From NCBI RefSeq assembly GCF_002556635.1, contig NZ_MWMO01000015.1, positions 60,469-124,468 on the forward strand: a stretch of DNA of 64,000 nt. Direction: 5' to 3'. The notes below the pieces were generated by a model. That model searched no databases. It saw only the letters and a program-made list of their open reading frames with translations, and had not been told where the DNA came from. Of this stretch, positions 9,307 through 15,758 are shown piece by piece; position 1 is the stretch's first letter, and every line of letters begins with the position of its first letter. This DNA is from Novosphingobium sp. PC22D (lineage in GTDB: Bacteria > Pseudomonadota > Alphaproteobacteria > Sphingomonadales > Sphingomonadaceae). A program made the translations under genes and the position numbers.

Positions 9307-10434
9307 GTGCCACCGCGCTTCGAATTTTCCATTCACGCCACGGACGGCCGCGCGCGCACCGGCACGATCCGCATGCGCCGCGGCGAGATTCGCACGCCCG
9401 CGTTCATGCCGGTCGGCACCGCCGCGACGGTCAAGGCGATGAAGCCGCGGGACGTGCGGGCGGCCGGCGCCGACGTGATCCTCGGCAACACCTACCACCT
9501 GATGCTGCGCCCCGGCGCCGAGCGGGTGGCGCGGCTCGGCGGGTTGCATCGCTTCATGAACTGGGACCGCCCGATCCTCACCGACAGCGGCGGCTATCAG
9601 GTCATGAGCCTGTCCGATTTGCGCAAGATCACCGAGGAAGGCGTGACCTTCGCCAGCCACATCGACGGCTCGCGCCACATGCTCAGTCCCGAGCGCTCGA
9701 TGGAAATCCAGCGGCTGCTCGGGTCCGACATCGTCATGGCCTTCGACGAATGCCCGAAGATCGACCAGCCGCGCGAGGAGATCGCGCGCTCGATGGAAAT
9801 GTCGATGCGCTGGGCGCGCCGCAGCCGCGAGGGCTTCGACGCGGGCGGCGCGCATGCCGAGAACGCCGCGCTGTTCGGCATCCAGCAGGGTGCGCTCGAC
9901 GAGGGCCTGCGCAAAGCCTCGGCCGACGCGCTCGCCGAGATCGGCTTTGACGGCTACGCGATCGGCGGGCTGGCGGTGGGCGAGGGGCAGGAGGCGATGT
10001 TCGCCACGCTCGACTTCGCGCCGGAGCAACTGCCGCAGGACGCGCCGCGCTATCTCATGGGCGTGGGCAAGCCCGACGATCTGGTCGGCGCTGTGGAGCG
10101 CGGCGTCGACATGTTCGACTGCGTCCTGCCGACGCGGTCGGGCCGCAACGGGCAGGCGTTCACCTGGGAAGGGGCGCTCAACATGCGCAACGCCAGGCAT
10201 GCGGAGGATACGGGGCCGCTCGATCCGCGTTGCCCCTGTCCGACCTGCGCGACGTATTCGCGCGCTTATCTGCACCATCTGGTGAAATCGGGCGAGATGC
10301 TTGGCGCGATGCTCATGACCGAGCACAATATCTGGTTCTACCAGCAGCTTATGCAGGCGATGCGCGATGCGATCGCGGCGGGAAGCTTCGCCGCCTTCGC
10401 CGCCGAGTTCCGCCGGGACTATCTGCGCCGGTGA
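9307..10434 (+). CDS. tgt: Queuine tRNA-guanine transglycosylase Tgt
   Basis: Exchanges guanine-34 of GUN-anticodon tRNAs for the 7-aminomethyl-7-deazaguanine base. The nucleophile and substrate site appear as LTDSGGYQVMSL near residue 93, DECPKID near 148 and GGLAVGEG near 219. The zinc site is CPCPTC near residue 309 with the later histidine in LHHL. The 375-residue length is standard. The start is GTG, 11 bases after the DUF481 stop. Together with queA this gives a queuosine-modification cluster interrupted by the exporter and DUF481 genes. Confidence 0.96.
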   Translation: MPPRFEFSIHATDGRARTGTIRMRRGEIRTPAFMPVGTAATVKAMKPRDVRAAGADVILGNTYHLMLRPGAERVARLGGLHRFMNWDRPILTDSGGYQVMSLSDLRKITEEGVTFASHIDGSRHMLSPERSMEIQRLLGSDIVMAFDECPKIDQPREEIARSMEMSMRWARRSREGFDAGGAHAENAALFGIQQGALDEGLRKASADALAEIGFDGYAIGGLAVGEGQEAMFATLDFAPEQLPQDAPRYLMGVGKPDDLVGAVERGVDMFDCVLPTRSGRNGQAFTWEGALNMRNARHAEDTGPLDPRCPCPTCATYSRAYLHHLVKSGEMLGAMLMTEHNIWFYQQLMQAMRDAIAAGSFAAFAAEFRRDYLRR

Positions 10435-10511
10435 TTGCGCCGCAACGGACACTGGACTTCGCAGTTGCAGCATAGGACAATGGCTGCTCGGGACACACTT
10501 GGAGCCGCGTC

Positions 10512-11177
10512 ATGCCCACTGTCGCCATCGTCAGCCAGAAAGGCGGGTCGGGAAAGACCACGCTGGCGCTTCATCTGGCGACCTGCGCCGCCTATGACGG
10601 CATGCAGACCTGCGTCATCGACACCGATCCTCAGGCCTCGGCCGCGGCCTGGGGCGACTGGCGCGGCGATTTCCTGCCCGAGATCGTGACGTGCCCGCCG
10701 GTTCGGCTGCAAAGCACGATCCAGCGCGCAATGCGGGGCGGAACCGAGTTCGTGGTGATCGACACGCCGCCGCACGGCGACATCGCGTCGCGCGAGGCGG
10801 CGCGGGTCGCCGATCTCGTGCTCATTCCCACGCGTGCCCGCGCGCTCGATCTCCACGCGATGGAGGCGACCGCGCAGCTCGTGACCTACGCGGGCAAACC
10901 GGCTTTCGTGCTGCTCAACGCGGTGCCGGCGCGCGCCACCCGGATCATCGAGGAAACGTCGGAATTCCTCGACAAGCTCGGCCTGCCGACCTGCCCGGTC
11001 CGGTTCGGCGAGCGCGCCGCGTTCCATCGCTCTTCGGCAGCGGGCGAAGTCGCCTCCGAGGCCGAGCCCGAAGGCAAGGCCGCCGCCGAAGTCGCGGCCT
11101 TGTGGGACTGGGTGCGCGAGCAACTCGGCATGGCGAAGCCGAAGAAGAAGGGCGGGCGCAAGAAGAGTGAGGCCTGA
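10512..11177 (+). CDS. ParA/MinD-like ATPase, orphan
   Basis: Member of the SIMIBI ParA family, with deviant Walker A KGGSGKTT at residues 10-17, Walker A' VIDTDPQ near 36, and Walker B-like FVVIDTPPHGD near 77. The 221-residue length is that of short ParA proteins with no N-terminal DNA-binding helix-turn-helix. The tail is strongly basic (KPKKKGGRKKSEA), which could contact DNA nonspecifically. No ParB, parS-like repeat or replication gene is nearby, so a plasmid or chromosome partition role is doubtful; positioning of a cellular structure is an alternative. It is convergent with the MaoC gene six bases away. Confidence 0.88.
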   Translation: MPTVAIVSQKGGSGKTTLALHLATCAAYDGMQTCVIDTDPQASAAAWGDWRGDFLPEIVTCPPVRLQSTIQRAMRGGTEFVVIDTPPHGDIASREAARVADLVLIPTRARALDLHAMEATAQLVTYAGKPAFVLLNAVPARATRIIEETSEFLDKLGLPTCPVRFGERAAFHRSSAAGEVASEAEPEGKAAAEVAALWDWVREQLGMAKPKKKGGRKKSEA

Positions 11178-11183
11178 CGCTTC

Positions 11184-12050
11184 CTAGCGGCAGCGGAACA
11201 GTCCGCGATCGATCACGATCCGCTCGCCGTTGGCGAGAACCTGGAAGCGCGCGCCGTCATCCTCCTGCCAGATCAGCGTATCGAGGCGATCGCCGGGGTA
11301 GACCGGCCTGGAGAAGCGTCCCTCCATATGCTCGAAGCGTGCCGCGTCGCTCTCGCATAGTCCCCGCAGCAGCGCGCGGCAGGCGACGCCGAACGTGCCG
11401 AGCCCATAGAAGATCGGCTTCTCGAAGCCGTCAGCACGAGCACGCGTAATCTCGGTGCCGTGGGGGTGGCGATCGCCCGAAAGACGGTAGATTAGGGACT
11501 GGTTCACGCCGACCGGCAGGGAGACGATCTGGTCGGGCTCGCGTTCGGGCTTGTGCCATGGGATCTCGCCAGCCGGCCCGCGCGGCCCGCCAAAGCCGCC
11601 CTTGCCCTGAACAAACAGCGTCATCACCGTCTTTCCGAGCGCTTGGCCGGTATCGGCGAGTGTCAGGGTCGTCTCCTTGACCACCAGCGCGCCCGATCCC
11701 TTGTCGTAAATGCCGGCGAGCACCATGCGCAGGTCGACCGTGCCCTGGAGCGGCAACGGGCCCGCAAGCGTGACGGCTTCCTCGCCATGAACCATCCCGA
11801 CCGGGCTCAGGCCTTCCTTGCTCCAGCCCATCAGTTCGGAAAGCGGATTGGGCAAGCCCATCAGCGTCGCGAACGTCGGGATCACCTGCTGGGGACTGCC
11901 CGGCGTGTTCTCGGTGGTGAAGTGGAGTTCGCGCTGCGCATCGTCGAGCCCGGCGCCGACGCCCACCGCATAGAGCAGGGCGCGATCCGCATCCCAGCTC
12001 CAGCTTCCACGCGCAAGTTCCGTACCGATGAGGTGATCGTATTTCGCCAT
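11184..12050 (-). CDS. MaoC-type (R)-specific 2-enoyl-CoA hydratase, double hot-dog
   Basis: Predicted hydratase-2 acting on enoyl-CoA intermediates. The protein of about 288 residues has an N-terminal hot-dog half (VGVGAGLDDAQRELHFTTE, then FATLMGLP) and a C-terminal catalytic half with YRLSGDRHPHGTE, the hydratase-2 motif (Asp and His as the catalytic pair), followed by GLGTFGVACRAL and the YPGDRLDTLIW segment. This two-domain arrangement is that of eukaryotic MFE-2 and actinobacterial or sphingomonad hydratases. The ATG at 12050 is preferred: the GGAG Shine-Dalgarno stands eight bases before it but only two bases before the ATG at 12056. Confidence 0.9.
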   Translation of the reverse strand: MAKYDHLIGTELARGSWSWDADRALLYAVGVGAGLDDAQRELHFTTENTPGSPQQVIPTFATLMGLPNPLSELMGWSKEGLSPVGMVHGEEAVTLAGPLPLQGTVDLRMVLAGIYDKGSGALVVKETTLTLADTGQALGKTVMTLFVQGKGGFGGPRGPAGEIPWHKPEREPDQIVSLPVGVNQSLIYRLSGDRHPHGTEITRARADGFEKPIFYGLGTFGVACRALLRGLCESDAARFEHMEGRFSRPVYPGDRLDTLIWQEDDGARFQVLANGERIVIDRGLFRCR

Positions 12051-12146
12051 CGCCATGTCTCCCGGCGGTCACATGATAGAACCGGGACATGCGTTGCAAG
12101 GCGGGCTGCCCGCGTCGGCGGCGGGATCGCACCGGCGTCGCGAACG

Positions 12147-12176
12147 AAAAAGGGCGGCCCGAACCGGACCGCCCTT
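12147..12176 (-). terminator. Rho-independent terminator of rpsD
   Basis: On the minus strand a GC stem (AAAGGGCGG-TCC / GGGCCGCCC) with a 4-6 base loop is followed by TTTTT, 26 bases after the rpsD stop codon. The stem is nearly perfect. Confidence 0.85.
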
Positions 12177-12201
12177 TCGAATGTCGTGTCGGTGAAACCG
12201 A

Positions 12202-12816
12202 TCAGCGCGAGTAGAACTCGACGACGAGGTTCGGCTCCATCTTCACCGGGTAGGGCACTTCGTCGAGCGTCGGGACGCGCACGAAGGTGACCTTGTCGGT
12301 GCCGTCGTTGGCGACGTAGTCGGGGATCTCACGCTCGGGCAGGGCCTGCGCCTCGATCACCAGCGCCATTTCCTTGGCCTTGCTGCCCAGCGCGATGACG
12401 TCGCCGACCTTGATGCGGCGGCTGGCGATGTTGCACTTCACGCCATTCACGTAGATGTGGCCGTGGCTCACGATCTGGCGCGCGGCGAAGATCGTCGGCG
12501 CGAACTTGGCGCGATAGACCACCATGTCGAGGCGCTGCTCGAGCAGGCCGATCAGGTTCTGACCGGTGTCGCCCTTCATCTGCGAGGCTTCCTGGTAGGT
12601 GCGCTTGAACTGCTTTTCGGTCACGTCGCCGTAGTAGCCCTTGAGCTTCTGCTTGGCGCGGAGCTGGATGCCGTAGTCCGACAGCTTGCCCTTGCGGCGC
12701 GCGCCGTGCTGGCCCGGGGGGTTGGGACGGGTGTTGACCGGGCTCTTCGGGCGGCCCCAGATGTTCTCGCCCATGCGGCGGTCGAGTTTGTACTTGGCGC
12801 TCTTGCGCTTCGACAT
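12202..12816 (-). CDS. rpsD: 30S ribosomal protein S4
   Basis: Primary 16S rRNA-binding protein of the 30S body. The 204-residue product begins MSKRKSAKYKLDRRMGENIWG, the alphaproteobacterial form without the N-terminal zinc cysteines. The S4 RNA-binding fold appears as LDMVVYRAKFAPTIFAARQIVSHGHIYVNG near residues 92-121. The ATG at 12816 is fixed by this N-terminus; the open frame upstream is leader. It has its own promoter about 165 bases upstream and a strong terminator, so it appears monocistronic. The long leader could carry S4 autoregulation, but I see no proof. Confidence 0.97.
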   Translation of the reverse strand: MSKRKSAKYKLDRRMGENIWGRPKSPVNTRPNPPGQHGARRKGKLSDYGIQLRAKQKLKGYYGDVTEKQFKRTYQEASQMKGDTGQNLIGLLEQRLDMVVYRAKFAPTIFAARQIVSHGHIYVNGVKCNIASRRIKVGDVIALGSKAKEMALVIEAQALPEREIPDYVANDGTDKVTFVRVPTLDEVPYPVKMEPNLVVEFYSR

Positions 12817-12978
12817 GCGTCGTCTCCATTTCTGCTGCCGCGTGCCACCATGGCCGCAGCCGATACCCGGAAGCGCACCACCCGGTCGTTGCCGACCGGA
12901 TGCGGCCACCGCTTCACCGGGGTGCGGGGCCGAATGGACGCGCACCACGACAGGCGCGGCGGTCCAAGTGAAGGCGCG

Positions 12979-13006
12979 CACATACGGGCTGGCGTGCGAA
13001 AGTCAA
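12979..13006 (-). promoter_or_regulatory. Sigma-70-type promoter of rpsD
   Basis: Reading the minus strand, TTGACT (13006-13001), a 16-base spacer and TATGTG (12984-12979) form a good housekeeping promoter. It implies a leader of roughly 155 bases before rpsD. The insertion element begins only 15 bases upstream of the -35 box. Confidence 0.7.
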
Positions 13007-13013
13007 GTGGAAC

Positions 13014-13021
13014 GGGCAGCG
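13014..13021. repeat. Left target-site duplication (GGGCAGCG)
   Basis: The 8-mer GGGCAGCG directly abuts the left inverted repeat and is repeated exactly at 14038-14045 on the outer side of the right inverted repeat. This is the signature of an 8-bp staggered transposase cut. Confidence 0.9.
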
Positions 13022-13033
13022 GGTAGTGGGTCA
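13022..13033 (+). repeat. Left terminal inverted repeat
   Basis: GGTAGTGGGTCA, exact inverse complement of 14026-14037. The match stops abruptly at both sides, so the repeat is 12 bp. Confidence 0.92.
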
Positions 13034-13191
13034 TGATATCGTCGCGTTGATTGAAGCCGAGGAAGCGAAGCAGCCCCGCAAGCGGGGTTCGTATCGCAAA
13101 CGAGACACCTGAACGCATTGCGCTTGCATAAGCGCCTAACCTGCGTCAAAAAACTTTGAGCAGAGTCTGCATCAAAATGTTTGGCGCATTT

Positions 13192-13221
13192 TTGCCTCAT
13201 TAATCGTTGAATGCTTATGAT
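13192..13221 (+). promoter_or_regulatory. Promoter of the cassette gene pair
   Basis: TTGCCT at 13192-13197, a 17-base spacer and TTATGA at 13215-13220 (or TATGAT with 18), in an AT-rich stretch. A Shine-Dalgarno AAAGGGA at 13234-13240 precedes the ATG at 13247. The cassette thus brings its own expression signals. Confidence 0.68.
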
Positions 13222-13246
13222 GCATATTCGCACAAAGGGAGCAACG

Positions 13247-13426
13247 ATGACTCACGCACAGCGCAATCAAAAAATCCTCGAAGCGATTGCTGAGGAGACT
13301 GAGCGCGCACTAGCGTCAAAAAAGATAGCACGTGCCACGCTCATAAATGAAGGCATTTACACGACAAAGGGCAAGCTGCGCGTTGAATTTGGCGGCGCAA
13401 GCAAGAAGGGTCGCGCCACCGCTTGA
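13247..13426 (+). CDS. Small cassette protein, candidate antitoxin or immunity partner
   Basis: A 59-residue protein of no family I can name. It has a helical, charged N-terminal half (residues 1-30, EAIAEETERALASKK) and then the segment LINEGIYTTKGKLRVEFGG, ending in a basic tail. It is preceded by a good Shine-Dalgarno and the cassette promoter, and its stop overlaps the TTG start of the ART-like gene, so the two are translated together. Small upstream partner plus larger enzyme in overlap is the usual toxin-antitoxin arrangement; that role is inference from position only. No clear helix-turn-helix or ribbon-helix-helix is visible. Confidence 0.72.
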   Translation: MTHAQRNQKILEAIAEETERALASKKIARATLINEGIYTTKGKLRVEFGGASKKGRATA

Positions 13427-14028
13427 GTCGGCTCGCAACATCGTTCGTGCTCGGCTATCATGGGTGCGATGAGACTATAGCGCAAAAGGCTGTGCTTGAG
13501 GGCGCGGCAATTCTGCAAAGCGACCGATCTTATGATTGGCTCGGCCCTGGCGCATATTTTTGGGAGTCCGATCCTCTGCGCGCGCTTGAATGGGCGGAAT
13601 GGAAAGCGGAAATCGGTGGTTACAGAAAGCCGACTGTGATTGGAGCTGTGATCGACCTCCGGCATTGCCTTGATTTGGTTTCCCGCGAAGATGTCGAACT
13701 TCTGAGGGCGGCGCATCGATCATTCCTGAGGGTCCAAAAGAAGGCCGGTCTCCCAATTCCCAAAAACAGCAGTCCGCGTGGATCGAAAAACAGGGACCGG
13801 GTTTTGCGTTATCTGGATTGCGCAGTTTTTCGACACTTGCATCGAATTATAGACACCTTGGCGAGCGACGAACCCACTATCCAGCCCTTTGACACTGTGC
13901 GCGGTATGTTTGTCGAGGGTGGGCGAGCTTATCCCGGCAGCGGCCTACACAGCAAAAGCCATGTGCAAATTGCAGTTCGGAATCCAGACTGCATCAAAGG
14001 CATATTCTACCCGTTGAATTCAAACTGA
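13423..14028 (+). CDS. Putative PARP-like ADP-ribosyltransferase (candidate toxin) in cassette
   Basis: A 201-residue soluble protein. The order of landmarks fits the H-Y-[E/D/Q] class of ADP-ribosyltransferases: YHG with His13 near the start, then an ILE-type helix, then GPGAYFWE with Tyr45, reminiscent of the G-x-G-I/A-Y-F core of PARP folds, and finally KSHVQIAVR with Gln182 where the third catalytic residue would lie. In between are a beta-rich IGAVIDL segment and a basic linker. The start is TTG at 13423 overlapping the upstream stop; GTG at 13447 is possible and would leave VLGYHG at the N-terminus. Its TGA stop is the inner three bases of the right inverted repeat. ART identity is inferred from motifs, not from a search; an unrelated fold is possible. 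Confidence 0.75.
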   Translation: MSRLATSFVLGYHGCDETIAQKAVLEGAAILQSDRSYDWLGPGAYFWESDPLRALEWAEWKAEIGGYRKPTVIGAVIDLRHCLDLVSREDVELLRAAHRSFLRVQKKAGLPIPKNSSPRGSKNRDRVLRYLDCAVFRHLHRIIDTLASDEPTIQPFDTVRGMFVEGGRAYPGSGLHSKSHVQIAVRNPDCIKGIFYPLNSN

Positions 14029-14037
14029 CCCACTACC
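14026..14037 (-). repeat. Right terminal inverted repeat
   Basis: TGACCCACTACC on the plus strand, exact inverse complement of 13022-13033. Its inner three bases are the stop codon of the ART-like gene. Confidence 0.92.
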
Positions 14038-14045
14038 GGGCAGCG
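14038..14045. repeat. Right target-site duplication (GGGCAGCG)
   Basis: Exact copy of 13014-13021, immediately outside the right inverted repeat and four bases beyond the trmJ stop codon, so trmJ is not disrupted. Confidence 0.9.
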
Positions 14046-14049
14046 AGGA

Positions 14050-14769
14050 TCAGCCGCGCTCGCGCTCGAGCGTCGAGAGTACGCCGCGCAGCGTGCGCAC
14101 CTCAAGGTGGTTCCACCCCGGCTTGGTCAGCACGTTGCGCAAGGTGCGCCGGTTGGCCTCGGCGCGCGTTTCGGGCCAGAAGTAGTTCTTCGCCTCGAGC
14201 AGCGCCTCGAAGTGGCCGATCAGACCTTCGAGTTCGTCCTGCGGGGCAGGGGGTAGCTGCTCCTCGCGCGTCGGCTGTTCGAGCCCCTGCAGCTTCGACC
14301 ACTCGTAAGCGCACAGGATCACCGCCTGCGCGAGATTGAGCGAGCCGAACTCGGGATTGATCGGCACGGTGACGATCTTGCGCGCGAGCGCGACGTCTTC
14401 GGTTTCCAGCCCCGAACGCTCGGGCCCGAACACGAAGGCAGAGCCCCCGGGCGCGGTATGAATCTCGCGCGCGGCTTCCTCGGGTGTCACCACCGGCTTG
14501 GTGACGCCGCGCTTGCGCACGGTGGTCGCGTAGACATTGGCGCAATCGGCCACGGCCTCGGCGAGCGTCTGGTAGACCCGCGCGCGATCGAGCACGATGT
14601 CGGCGCCCGACGCGGCAGGACCGGCGGACGGGTTGGGCCAGCCGTCGCGCGGCGTGACGAGCCGCATTTCGGTGAGCCCGAAGTTGAGCATGGCGCGTGC
14701 CGCCTTGCCGATGTTCTCGCCGAGCTGGGGGCGCACCAGCACGACGACGGGTTGCTGGGTCCGGCTCAT
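14050..14769 (-). CDS. trmJ: tRNA (cytidine/uridine-2'-O-)-methyltransferase TrmJ
   Basis: SpoU-class (SPOUT knot) methyltransferase that modifies ribose 32 of tRNAs. The N-terminus VVVLVRPQLGENIGKAARAMLNFG is the TrmJ motif 1. Motif 2 is FGPERSGLETEDVALA near residue 120, and motif 3 is PEFGSLNLAQAVILCAYE near 143. The C-terminal 70 residues form the helical extension of TrmJ. Its start overlaps the nrdR stop by four bases, so it is the distal gene of the nrdR operon. The mobile cassette lies just downstream of its stop. Confidence 0.94.
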   Translation of the reverse strand: MSRTQQPVVVLVRPQLGENIGKAARAMLNFGLTEMRLVTPRDGWPNPSAGPAASGADIVLDRARVYQTLAEAVADCANVYATTVRKRGVTKPVVTPEEAAREIHTAPGGSAFVFGPERSGLETEDVALARKIVTVPINPEFGSLNLAQAVILCAYEWSKLQGLEQPTREEQLPPAPQDELEGLIGHFEALLEAKNYFWPETRAEANRRTLRNVLTKPGWNHLEVRTLRGVLSTLERERG

Positions 14770-15227
14770 TCCTTGCCGATCTCGCGCACGGTGCTGGCGA
14801 ACTGTTCGAAGTCGCGGGCCTCGGAAAAGTCGCGGTAGACGCTGGCGAAGCGGATGTAGGCAACCGAATCGAGCTGGCGCAGGCCTTCCATCACCATTTC
14901 GCCGATCGCGAGCGAGGAGACCTCGCTTTCGCCCCGGGTTTCGACCTGGCGCTGGATGCCGGATACGAGCTGGTCGATCCGGTCACGCTCGACCCCGCGC
15001 TTGCGGCAGGCGAGAGTGACCGAGTGCTCGATCTTGGAACGGTCGAACAACTGGCGCGCGCCGTCGCTCTTGATGACGAGGATTTCGCGAAGCTGGACGC
15101 GCTCGAACGTGGTGAAGCGCGCGCCGCAGCTTACGCAGTGGCGCCGGCGGCGGATCGCGGCGCCGTCTTCGGTCGGGCGGCTGTCCTTGACCTGCGAATC
15201 GTCGTGCGCGCAGAAAGGGCAGCGCAT
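14766..15227 (-). CDS. nrdR: Transcriptional repressor NrdR
   Basis: Nucleotide-sensing repressor of ribonucleotide reductase genes. The 153-residue protein has the N-terminal zinc ribbon CPFC at residues 3-6 and CVSC at 31-34. The ATP-cone domain starts near LREILVIKSDGARQLFDRSKI and runs through VAYIRFASVYRDF. Length and both domains are complete. It overlaps trmJ by four bases and lies in the conserved alphaproteobacterial glyA-nrdR neighbourhood. Confidence 0.96.
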   Translation of the reverse strand: MRCPFCAHDDSQVKDSRPTEDGAAIRRRRHCVSCGARFTTFERVQLREILVIKSDGARQLFDRSKIEHSVTLACRKRGVERDRIDQLVSGIQRQVETRGESEVSSLAIGEMVMEGLRQLDSVAYIRFASVYRDFSEARDFEQFASTVREIGKE

Positions 15228-15244
15228 TCAGCTTGTCTTTCGTT

Positions 15245-15463
15245 TCAGTCCGGTCGGACGCGTTTGTAGAACTTGTACCCGGCGCCCGCTGCGAAGCCGA
15301 GCGGGATGCCCACGAACGGCACGATCGCGGCGGCAACCGCGCCCAGCGCGCCATAGGCGAGCACGGGCTTGGTGGAGGGATGGCTCAGGCCGTCCTGGAG
15401 CATACCCGCCAGTTCCATGCGCGCATCGTAGACGAAATCGGTGCCCTTGGGCTTGTTGTCCAT
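15245..15463 (-). CDS. Small membrane protein, unknown
   Basis: A 72-residue protein with a polar N-terminal 30 residues (including MELAGMLQDGLSHP) and one hydrophobic hairpin-like segment, VLAYGALGAVAAAIVPFVGIPLGFAAGAGY, ending in the basic FYKRVRPD. It is four bases downstream of the zinc-ribbon gene and shares the Gly-Ala-rich membrane segment plus short basic tail with it. They could be paralogous tails in the same membrane. Function is not recognised. Confidence 0.75.
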   Translation of the reverse strand: MDNKPKGTDFVYDARMELAGMLQDGLSHPSTKPVLAYGALGAVAAAIVPFVGIPLGFAAGAGYKFYKRVRPD

Positions 15464-15467
15464 GGCC

Positions 15468-15752
15468 TCAGTCCTTCTTCATCACCTTGTAACCGGCGTA
15501 GGCCGCTCCCGCGACGAGACCAAGACCGGTGGTGACCACCGGCAGGACCAGGCCCGCCGCCGCGCCGATCGCGGCGCCGCCCGCGACCTGCCGGACGCGG
15601 CGGTCCTGCATGGCCTCGCGCACACGCTCCTGAACGCGGCGGGACCGATAGGCGCCGGCGAGCTTCATGCCGCACTTCGAGCAATAGCGGTCCTCGGCGA
15701 AGACCGAATGATTGCATTGCGGGCAGCGCTCGGCGGCGGTCACGCCTTCCAC
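15468..15752 (-). CDS. Zinc-ribbon domain membrane protein, unknown
   Basis: A 94-residue protein. A zinc ribbon with CPQC at residues 10-13 and CSKC at 25-28 sits at the N-terminus. An arginine-rich helix (VQERVREAMQDRRVRQ) follows, then a Gly/Ala-rich membrane hairpin (AIGAAAGLVLPVVTTGLGLVAGAAYAGY) and a short basic end. It lies six bases downstream of glyA and upstream of another small membrane protein and nrdR, all on one strand. A membrane-tethered zinc ribbon suggests a regulatory or scaffold role; this is inference. Confidence 0.8.
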   Translation of the reverse strand: MEGVTAAERCPQCNHSVFAEDRYCSKCGMKLAGAYRSRRVQERVREAMQDRRVRQVAGGAAIGAAAGLVLPVVTTGLGLVAGAAYAGYKVMKKD

Positions 15753-15758
15753 CTCAGG

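Larger units (their letters stand above)
13022..14037. mobile_element. Transposase-less mobile insertion cassette carrying an ART-like gene pair
   Basis: A 1,016-bp unit bounded by perfect 12-bp inverted repeats (outer to inner GGTAGTGGGTCA) and flanked by perfect 8-bp direct repeats. It contains no transposase, only a promoter and two overlapping plus-strand genes that fill the right two thirds. Its interior is visibly richer in A/T than the adjacent rpsD and trmJ genes. Removing the element and one repeat restores a continuous rpsD-trmJ intergenic sequence. Ends starting GG with 8-bp duplications suit families such as IS1595, but that family assignment is inference; an autonomous partner would have to act in trans. 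The left 220 bases contain two small hairpins (13074-13087 and 13120-13135) and no gene. Confidence 0.88.

Noticed and set aside
10512..11177. ParA gene as part of a plasmid or chromosome partition locus
   Set aside because: No ParB gene, parS-like repeats or replication genes within the window neighbourhood.
13003..13233. Minus-strand frame across the left end of the cassette
   Set aside because: It would cross the inverted repeat and oppose the cassette promoter, has no ribosome site, and the encoded protein looks random.
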